Positions 19,108-25,944 of a stretch of DNA of 25,944 nucleotides are shown piece after piece. The notes beneath the pieces were generated by a model. That model saw nothing but the letters and a program-made list of their open reading frames with translations, ran no database searches and was not told the origin of the DNA. Numbering within the stretch: the stretch's first letter is position 1; each line of letters opens with the position of its first letter. This DNA is from Paramacrobiotus richtersi (Eukaryota; Tardigrada; Eutardigrada; Parachela; Macrobiotidae): the NCBI GenBank assembly GCA_034698045.1, contig JAQGAU010000596.1, forward strand, positions 1 through 25,944. The letters run 5' to 3'. Position numbers and translations under genes: made by a program.

Positions 19108-20528
19108 GGTGGTTAAGCCGTTCCAAGCCACTTGTTATGAAGCCACTGGTTGACCGTTCACAATCGAATGAGACTCAGCGTCTACGACAACGTCCGTTAC
19201 CGAGGGGACTTTCATTTATGAGTTGCCAAGGAAGTTTGGGTGGTCTGCTGTCTGCACAATCGCGTGACATCTGTGCAAAACCATCAATTCAACATGGCTT
19301 TACAAGCTCCAGTGAAAGAAACTCTGTATGACAAGTTAACAGCCTCTTGCAAAAAACACCCAATTTGTTCGAGAAAGCGTTGCTTCAGGTATGTCATGAA
19401 TTTTATCGCTTTTGTTTTATGTGCTTTATCGACTGAATTGCACGGGTCCACTAAATGTATACTCCACAGTCGAAGGATGTGTTCAGTCACTCAGTGTATT
19501 GTAGGTGTATATCGACTGAATGTCCATGTTCGAAGGCAAAAATACAACCGGAAATCCCGACACGATCTGGAATTCGTTACCGCTCGATCCTGCTGCAACC
19601 TGCGAGCCCAGTTGGAAAGATGTTCTATGCTTGTACGCGTTCCCGATTAAGCAGAGAGTTTAATCGTTAGTACGTATAACGGTCTGAAAAAGTGCCGTAA
19701 CAGTTGGAACAGCCACATTCATTTAATATTATCTAGGTAAACACAAATACGAAAGCAACCATAGTGATACAGTGGATAGAAACCATTCCCAGGCCTGTAC
19801 ACCATCCAGCATGCATGTACATCAGGGGTTTATAATGGGCTTGAATAACAATGCAAAACCATTCAAAATATACAAGAGAGCGTTCACGAAGCAAATGGAG
19901 GAGAGTTTATGGAAGCGCATTAAATAAAATAAAGTAAATAAAATGGAACTAGTACATGATTAATGGGCTGGAATAAGCGAAAGTGAAAACCTTATTCAAA
20001 ATAGCACCTCGAAAATAACACAACCCTTGGGCTGTGGAATATCCACTGAACCGGTTTGCGGACATTGTAGTGTTAGAGCTGTGGATCAATTATGGCGTGG
20101 TTCAATTGTTTTAGCTGATCGGCGCTGCCAGCGCTGTTGTGTTATTGATAACAGTTTTGTTCGCGTTGCCGCTGTAACCTTATTTTCTATCCCACTAGAA
20201 AAGGAGGGCCATGACCGAGAGCATAGCCACCTGAATGAGACAAGAAACAAAAGCCGTAAAAGCAACTATGTAATGCATTCTTTTTTCCCTGTATATTGAT
20301 ACGAGAGTGATTGATTATTGATACATTCTCTTTCCACACAACCCCCCTACCTTGCAGTATCAGCTTCCCCTAGGGATAACGTAACTCGTACCGTGTTATA
20401 TGTATATAATCATTGCATTACCATTCGCATATACTGTACCCAGCCGTGGTTTCCTCATCGGAGGATGACTTATAGAGGCGTATATATAGACACTGGAAGA
20501 ATATTTTACGGAAATTAACAGTTAACTC
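19108..20528. other. Intergenic region, no defended gene
   Basis: A plus-strand candidate exon (19294-19388, MALQAPVKETLYDK..., GTATGT donor) is the most gene-like item, but its continuation is unclear. About 19915-19945 is an AATAAA-rich run. Other open frames are short and without motifs. No RNA gene is seen before 20529. Confidence 0.35.
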
Positions 20529-20553
20529 TGCCACAACGACCGCTTCACCAGAG

Positions 20554-20659
20554 GATCATTCGCAAAAATCTCGCTCTTGAGGGGAATCGAACCCCTGTCA
20601 TCTGCGTCTGAGCGCGTGCAGTGAGCCACTAGGCCACAGCGAGATCATTGCGAATGATC
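20554..20659. repeat. Palindrome enclosing the tRNA-like unit, copy 1
   Basis: GATCATTCGCAA (20554-20565) and TTGCGAATGATC (20648-20659) are perfect 12-bp inverted arms lying just outside the tRNA acceptor strands. With a 3-base internal mismatch they extend the acceptor stem to about 22 positions. Genuine tRNA genes do not normally have this. The same arrangement is repeated 249 bp downstream (20803-20908). Confidence 0.85.
20569..20644 (-). tRNA. tRNA-like gene in repeat copy 1, non-canonical
   Basis: The minus strand reads a 7-bp acceptor stem TCTCGCT/AGCGAGA, an exact A-box TGGCCTAGTGG, an exact B-box GGTTCGATTCC inside a 5-bp T-stem, and TTTTT directly after the 3' end as a Pol III terminator. 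Odd points: four extra bases (CAAG) between T-stem and acceptor, a poor D-stem, and an anticodon arm that pairs CTGC/GCAG but leaves an oversized loop, so no anticodon can be assigned safely (CAG, Leu, is one reading). It is probably a degenerate tRNA or a tRNA-derived element that is still transcribable. Confidence 0.5.
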
Positions 20660-20777
20660 AAGATTTTTTCGCTTCGGCTTGCCGCCGGCGTGACATCCCC
20701 CCTCTTTGGGAAGAGCCTACTCTGGGGCTCCGTTGTGAAGAGGCATGGTGGACAAAACCAACCACGCTCTGCTACCA

Positions 20778-20944
20778 TGCCACAACGACCGCTTCACCAG
20801 AGGATCATTCGCAAAAATCTCGCTCTTGAGGGGAATCGAACCCCTGTCATCTGCGTCTGAGCGCGTGCAGTGAGCCACTAGGCCACAGCGAGATCATTGC
20901 GAATGATCAAGATTTTTTCGCTTCGGCTTGCCGCCGGCGTGACA
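20778..20944. repeat. 167-bp direct repeat, copy 2
   Basis: Identical by eye to 20529-20695. The identity, including the non-structural flanks, implies very recent duplication, gene conversion or an assembly artefact. Confidence 0.9.
20818..20893 (-). tRNA. tRNA-like gene in repeat copy 2, non-canonical
   Basis: Same sequence and same features as the unit at 20569-20644: perfect A and B boxes, 7-bp acceptor stem, T5 terminator, and the four-base insertion after the T-stem. Confidence 0.5.
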
Positions 20945-21287
20945 ACTCAAGTAGTTTCATTGATGTGAACTGCGAAGCATTGATGACATTTTCCATCGTG
21001 ATTATAATACGCAGTGTTATATCGAAAGAATTAGCGCTCCAGGGATTCGATTTAGCTTTGCTTTTGTCACTTGTTACTGGTTATGTCTGGTAGCATCTTC
21101 GACTGCCAGAGAAGAGTTCTTATATGACGCGGGAGACGTAAGTACAGCTGTTTAAAGTCCGCCAGTTTTCTAGTGTCCTTATGGTAACATTTGAACATTT
21201 CCTGTCAAAAATCATTAATCCTGTCAATAAGTTTATAGCTTCGTACTTTCACCTTTTTGGGATCTAGTCTCCTGTGATTCCCTTCAG

Positions 21288-21469
21288 AATCGTATACCTT
21301 TGAAGAAGCTCGTGTTGTACAGGCTGTTAAACGACTGATAAACGAGCTATATCACACTTGCTTTTATCCCGCTCGAGGTTTCTCTGGTATCGGTGAACAA
21401 TACAATACAATGGCGTCTTTAAGAGACTACATCTCTAAAGAACAGCGGCAAATCTTTACTACGCGCTGA
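21288..21469 (+). CDS. Candidate terminal exon, possible small secreted or peptide-precursor gene
   Basis: Begins after a good acceptor (CTGTGATTCCCTTCAG), open for 59 codons in phase 1 and ending in TGA. The product is charged and helical: FEEARVVQAVKRLINELYH, then YPARGFSGIGEQ and MASLRDYISKEQRQIF, ending TTR. No ATG lies in frame at its start, so an upstream exon is required. One phase-compatible option begins at the ATG at 20983 and uses a weak GTTATG donor. A better GTAAGT donor (about 21136) joins only in phase 0, giving a different short tail. I do not know which is used. Confidence 0.25.
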
Positions 21470-22919
21470 TAAGTCCATAGATGCTTCCGAAAACACGAGT
21501 ACTTCCGTTTTTGACGGTGTCGCGCGCGCGCCATATGCATATTCTTGTAACCAGATTCTTAGCAGTTATTAGCCAACGGGGATTGTCGACTACGCCTCAC
21601 GCTGTGTAAAGGATCTGTAGCGGACGTGATAAAATCGGGACGGCGGTGTTTCAGGTACAGCGCTGTATATATTAATCCAGCAGCGCGCCAGCTTCGTGTT
21701 TTTAGCACGGGGACTTTACATAGCTTCCATAAGTTCTGGAGTTGTTACAAAACTGAATTTCTCAATTCTGCCGATAGCAAAGATGTTGCTCTACTAATCA
21801 GCTGAAGCATGTTAAAGTTTTTCCCCAATGCAAAAAAACTACATTATTTCAAAAACGGCCTACTTTTTGGTGTAAGTTGCAAGCTGACGTTCCTGGGTTA
21901 ACCACATTAATATTCTGTTATGCGGTGCGGGGTTGGTACGAGTGTGTGAAATGGTCAAGCTACGCAAGTCATGGGCCACATGTTTGCACTAGGCATGCCT
22001 TCAAAATTCGGGCAAGCCTCAGGTTCTTTCTGGTACAAACAAGCCAACCGCTGATAGCATGCATTACATATGTTATTGAAGTGTACGACTTATACTGTGT
22101 AGTATATGTATTTTCCTTATCGTGCACGTGGCTCTGACGTGAGTCCTTACTGTTAATAGCTGAAGCACCGTACATTACTGTATATAATAATAAGTTATTA
22201 CTAGTAATATCAGTGATAAACTGTATTTTCACCGAAGCAACTAGCAAAGAGTATGCTGTAATGAAATTACTTTGGACTGTCGTATGAAGTCAACAACCAA
22301 CCGTTATGGGAATAATAGTCACGTGTCTATCCTTTAACTGTATAAGTAAGTACTTCAAGTACCGTTGCGAACGCTTGACGGCTGACGGACAGAATTCCAC
22401 AAGCATCAAACGTGCGTCGTTGATGCACTGAATAGCCCACTGCTGCTCCCAGCAGAAAATTAAAATTTATGGATCCAGAATCATTGTTGGATTGTGCCTC
22501 GATAATGCGTTGATTGCAGTTGCATTCGGATACCTGTTTATGACAGTAAATCAGTACACATCAATAAATTAGACGTTAGGACAGTGACAAATTCAAGGCA
22601 CACAGGAGTTTGCTATTTGATTCAGCGTTCTTCTTCGACTAGCGTTTGAAATTGATACTTGCATACCTTTACCGGCTTTACGTATGCGTACAGTACATAC
22701 ATAATTACTGCGAATCTGCTCTGCTGACAAGGATCGTGAGCATTTAATATGCTCGTCACGTTCAAATTTTTATGCTTTCTCGTTCAAATTTCAAATTTAA
22801 ATAGCACATTTTCTTGTGGTACTGCTTATGCTGTTGACACGAATATCCAAAATTCTGTACACACATAACAACTACAGCCTGATCCTGTACACGTACATAA
22901 TAGTATAGGGGTTATTAAC
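21470..22919. other. Intergenic region, no gene seen
   Basis: AT-rich with short unrelated open frames. TATATATTAA near 21670 could be a TATA box, but no gene follows at the right distance. A 14-bp palindrome TATTACTAGTAATA lies near 22195. Nothing else is supportable. Confidence 0.35.
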
Positions 22920-23143
22920 TTATTACGTTGCGCATTCTAACGTGGCCCTGTAGTGCCACATATCATGACTGTTATGGCTGTGCAGTGTTCACTCTGTGTA
23001 TGCTATTATGAGTGCACAGCCGTGACAGCCAGCAGCAGCAGCGGCAGCAGCAGCAATGCAGCAGCAAAGACGTCGTAAACTCCAGGCCGGCTGAGTGGGC
23101 AGTACAGGGAGTCAGGGACCGGTTATGATGCGCAACGTAATAA
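22920..23143. repeat. Fold-back / MITE-like element with 16-bp inverted ends
   Basis: TTATTACGTTGCGCAT (22920-22935) and its exact reverse complement (23128-23143) bound about 224 bp. Inside is a second imperfect inverted pair, TGTTATGGCTGTGCA near 22970 and TGCACAGCCGTGACA near 23013, so the whole could fold into nested hairpins. A CAG-rich tract sits beside the inner arm. No transposase is present. A target-site duplication is not clear. Confidence 0.65.
23030..23067 (+). repeat. Interrupted (CAG)n tract
   Basis: About twelve CAG/CGG/CAA triplets with one ATG break. It reads as Ser/Ala codons in a 37-codon open frame from the ATG at 22965 to the TAA at 23076, which I consider more likely chance than coding. 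Confidence 0.7.
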
Positions 23144-23212
23144 CCGCTAGTTTATATATTATAATTTAGTACCACACCGCGATCATGATCACATTATCGT
23201 CACCATACTCAC

Positions 23213-23384
23213 CGCTCCTACGTGCGGGCGAGCGTCTGCGCGTGGCTGACCCCAGTAACACGCCCGCAGACGAAGCCAGGCCTCCGCCGTCCGTGAACCC
23301 TGCAAATAGACACATAATTAACCTGCATTTCTGCTGGCCGCATCCTAGGTTACAATGAAAATTTGTACGATATTTGTCGGCCAT
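23213..23384 (-). CDS. Candidate first exon of an unidentified gene
   Basis: Starts at an ATG in good context (AAAAAATGGCC) and runs 57 codons to a GTGAGT donor in phase 1. The product begins MADKYRTNFHCNLGCGQQ and becomes Gly/Ser/Arg-rich (TDGGGLASSAGVLLGSATRR). The second half is much more GC-rich than its surroundings. Further exons, at lower coordinates, could not be identified, and the fold-back element lies just past the donor. An acceptor-like TATTTGCAG inside the exon (about 23300) leaves open that only the 3' half is an exon. Confidence 0.3.
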
Positions 23385-23643
23385 TTTTTGCCGGTTTTCG
23401 CAACTTTAAAACATTGGTCGCAGCTGGCGTAAGCGTTTATAATAGGCCTAAAGCGTTGTTAGCTGCTGATCTCGCTAGACGACAGCTTTGTGGAATCTGT
23501 TTTAAACATATATCCAACGCACAGTTAAGTTTGTCGTCGTGTTGCTCCAGCCTTCCGTCTTTAAGGACCGTTCCTTAATAATTACTACACATCTTGTTTC
23601 TCACAGTTTTTACTCTTCTATTATGGCTGCCAACTGGCAGACT

Positions 23644-24639
23644 CTATAATAGTTTGAAACTTTTATTTGTTTTTCTGCTACAGAAAAGTACAAGGCCATG
23701 CAACAGTCTGCACCTTTGACGCACCTCTTTCGACGCCCGTTCCGCGAAAACCACCAAAGCAATGATTAGCCATATATGAAAACAATTTTTCAAGACGAAA
23801 CCCATGATTGATGCCGGATTGGTGGCAGTGCTGTCTGTCTGCATAATTACGGCAACTGTTTGCGTAATTGCGAAAATAGTTGCCACAACATTGACCAGTA
23901 CCGTCAGCCCAAGACAGCCTTCTATCTCACGATGGAGTGATATCAGATTCATTTCATCACTGTGGTACTGCCGCACCATACCCAGCAGTTGTTCTTCCGT
24001 TATGGCAGTCAGGCGTGCTTTAAGGATGGTCAGTGTGTGCGTTAACTGTCTGACCGCCAAGCGATAGCTGTGCATTAGAATCGTAGCGACCACACAGCTG
24101 ACGTACAGGATTGTTGCACTGCCGATGGTTAATCCGGCCATGAACAGCTCCAGAGTTACGTTTGAAACTCGAAAGAACCCATAGGTCTCCATGGTGGGAT
24201 TCCGCGCTGCTATTAGAATAGGAGCCAGAAATGTCACTGCATATGCGACGAGTAGCAAAACAGCTGCCGTGTGCACGACACTTAGACACGATGTCATCGT
24301 TTTGCGACCCTTTCCGGGTTCACAGGCATCAGACAAAATGGACGCAGCCCGGTAAAGAGCCAAATGCTGATTCATAAAGTAGGTTGTGACACCCAAGCTG
24401 ACGAAAGCTGCAGTGGACATGAACTGGGTTTCGATGACCATCACAGTACATAACACAGGGTTGTAATTCGTACACTTGCGAACAACATCGGCTGTTCCAG
24501 TCTTAACGTAATCGATCCAGTCTATCGATACAAAGACTGCAACTACGATCAGGATGATTAATTTCCCGGAGAAAAACAATGCAGCATAAAGCGTTTTTTG
24601 ATTACAGAAACCAGCCGAACACTCAGAAAACGACGGCAT
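23644..24639 (-). CDS. Gustatory-receptor-like multi-pass protein 3, TM7 signature missing
   Basis: Single open exon of 331 aa from MPSFSECSAG. Six hydrophobic segments are seen (about residues 18-40, 72-92, 120-146, 163-190, 243-270 and 283-306), with a long polar loop between the fourth and fifth, as in 7tm_7 receptors. The HxEMNLISLHREIEGCLGL stretch before the fifth resembles the GR/OR intracellular loop. After FAERASKEVRQRCRLLHG, where receptors 1 and 2 splice towards TM7, the frame simply ends. No TYxxxxYQ exon is visible downstream to 23166. Options are an unseen distant last exon, a truncated gene, or a different six-TM family. It is much more diverged than the other two. Confidence 0.55.
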   Translation of the reverse strand: MPSFSECSAGFCNQKTLYAALFFSGKLIILIVVAVFVSIDWIDYVKTGTADVVRKCTNYNPVLCTVMVIETQFMSTAAFVSLGVTTYFMNQHLALYRAASILSDACEPGKGRKTMTSCLSVVHTAAVLLLVAYAVTFLAPILIAARNPTMETYGFFRVSNVTLELFMAGLTIGSATILYVSCVVATILMHSYRLAVRQLTHTLTILKARLTAITEEQLLGMVRQYHSDEMNLISLHREIEGCLGLTVLVNVVATIFAITQTVAVIMQTDSTATNPASIMGFVLKNCFHIWLIIALVVFAERASKEVRQRCRLLHGLVLFCSRKTNKSFKLL

Positions 24640-25944
24640 TTTCTACCACTGGTCTTCGCCCAGTATGGAAACACGTGCCGAAAGAAACCTTTGTCGTGTG
24701 CAATGGCTGAAGGTATTATCGGTCCTGGACTTTACAACTCGGCTAATTAGGATGCAGCACCGTAGTGCTTCATAAAAGTACTTAGGAACACACATTTTTA
24801 ACACCGGCCAAAAACAGGCTATAAGATCATTCCACAAAAAGGATTGAAGCAGAATTTACTGCTGTACGTGATATACACAAAGATGGGAGCATTTTTCGAA
24901 CATTGTACTATGGTAGCAGATGAATGGTGTTTTCGTGCTAGGAATTTATCAGACGAAACGGGTCGATCCCGGTCGGATCAGGGAAACGTCTACCTCATAA
25001 ACTCTAACATAACACATAAAACAACCGACTAACATAAGCATAAAACAGCAATAAAACAGTACCATACCTTACCAGCATATCCTTTGTCGCCCTCACCTGA
25101 CAGTAAAATAAGAGCTAACTCATAATTCACATGCAATATACAGATAGATCATAAACAGAGACTAAGAAAGGTTACTGAAATATATTATCAATATACCAGA
25201 AAATCATAAACAAAAAGTAAATAAATTACTTCAGTGTAATATAAGTAAGCAAACATAAGTCAAGCTACCAAACAAGTACTAAAAGTACCAGAAAAGTAAA
25301 CTCCAGTTTTGAACATGAAAACTTCGTTAGCTTACATTTTGCCATAAAATAGTCTTGAAATATTTATTATAGTGATCGCTGGCAGTCTGACAACTGTAAA
25401 TGCATACTGTACTTTTATTGGTTAACGTACATACAGGGCTTTCATGTCAATGCGAGACCTCCAAGCAAATGCTTTTCGACGCTAGGGTCGCATAAAAATT
25501 GTATTTTTATCTCGTACACACGTATGCAGCACCTATGGTGCTGCTAATGTTGCGAATAATAACTCGGACTTTAGTCAGAGGTGTTTTGGCCCTGGTTTTG
25601 CGTAGTTATCGGAGATAGTTAAAGACTAATTGTAAGGTGGAAATAGTACACGAAGCGAAGACAGTGGTAAGCCATCTCTTTGATAATCGTAAGGTTCCCG
25701 CTCGAAATCGAGGCGAGCGGAGAGCTTCCCCTTGAAAAGACGAAAACTTCAAGAGATGCTTGGCAGAAAACGTCATTTCTCCCGCTCTTACTTTAATGCA
25801 CAAGCATTTTTGCCACCTCATGTGTAAACGCGCCGGTTAAGGCCACAGCTAGCAGACGACAGTGAGCCTGGAACAGATGGTTTTTTTGCGCTATCTGTAA
25901 CTTTAAAAATAGCTCTGCATAATGGCCGCATGCGCAAGGCATTC
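24640..25944. other. Intergenic region at the right edge, no gene seen
   Basis: 24640-25020 should hold the 5' flank of receptor 3. About 25020-25340 is A-rich on the plus strand, like the GT49 intron, so it could be an intron of a minus-strand gene with exons beyond the window. Open frames near 25606-25821 have no recognisable content. Confidence 0.4.

Larger units (their letters stand above)
20529..20695. repeat. 167-bp direct repeat, copy 1
   Basis: By eye identical to 20778-20944, offset 249 bp, with an 82-bp non-repeated spacer. Each copy carries a tRNA-like unit on the minus strand within a palindrome and ends in a GC-rich stretch containing TTGCCGCCGGCG. Confidence 0.9.

Noticed and set aside
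19294..19650. Possible two-exon Cys-rich gene (exon to GTATGT at 19388, acceptor at 19469)
   Set aside because: Phase works because the intron length is a multiple of three, but the second exon is weak in both open frames and has no recognisable content; one frame vaguely resembles a GRF zinc finger, which I could not support.
20027..20299. 90-codon Cys-rich plus-strand frame
   Set aside because: No splice sites, motif or signal peptide; the codon pattern looks random.
21666..21676. TATATATTAA as a TATA box
   Set aside because: No gene begins at a suitable distance on either strand.
25073..25096. 24-bp micro-exon on minus encoding Gly-triplet (GDKGYA) sequence between good splice sites
   Set aside because: Attractive as a collagen exon, but no neighbouring collagen exons exist within the window and 24 bp is not a multiple of nine.

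Overview
The window is eukaryotic and almost certainly from a small protostome animal. Genes are short, split by GT-AG introns of about 60 to 650 bp and dispersed on both strands, with no operons and no ribosome binding sites. Gustatory-receptor-like 7TM genes, a divergent rhodopsin-class GPCR, secreted Ig-domain proteins, a TKL-type kinase and a fungal-type expansin-like protein sit together on a compact, moderately AT-rich background. A tardigrade (Hypsibius/Ramazzottius type) fits best in my judgement. That is inference: no marker here proves the species, and a mite, springtail or rotifer is not excluded.

Layout. 1-1315 (minus): the 5' part of a GT49-family (LARGE/B4GAT1-like) glycosyltransferase that runs off the left edge, with a 656-bp T-rich intron. 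2604-7976: a tandemly duplicated two-gene cassette. Each copy originally held a minus-strand GPCR and a plus-strand secreted two-Ig-domain protein, arranged head to head. Copy A (about 3333-5387) keeps the GPCR, but its Ig gene is a frameshifted relic. Copy B (about 5555-7976) keeps the Ig gene, but its GPCR is reduced to a fragment with a stop codon. Together the two halves preserve one full pair. 9113-11506 (minus): a kinase gene whose N-terminal region carries six copies of a KKDGSLDMRYSSSK-like motif. 12972-13334: a single-exon, signal-peptide-bearing double-psi beta-barrel (expansin/RlpA-like) protein of the kind best known in fungi. 13998-15688 (plus) and 15856-17207 (minus): two convergent gustatory-receptor-like paralogues with the same three-exon structure and the TM7 signature TYxxxxYQARD.

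17986-24639 is gene-poor. It holds a candidate two-exon small gene, a 66-residue secreted tyrosine-rich peptide, two identical 167-bp repeats that each contain a tRNA-like Pol III unit inside a larger palindrome, a candidate exon with a loose neuropeptide-Y-like tail, a fold-back element with a CAG-rich core, a GC-rich candidate first exon, and a third 7TM-like receptor ORF that shows only six membrane segments. 24640-25944 shows no gene that I can support.

Several genes are membrane or secreted proteins: the GPCR, three GR-like receptors, two Ig proteins (one dead), the expansin-like protein and the small peptide. The region therefore reads as a fast-evolving cell-surface and chemosensory neighbourhood with local duplication, rather than one pathway. 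Splice sites were placed by eye from GT/AG consensus and reading-frame phase; no transcript evidence was available.
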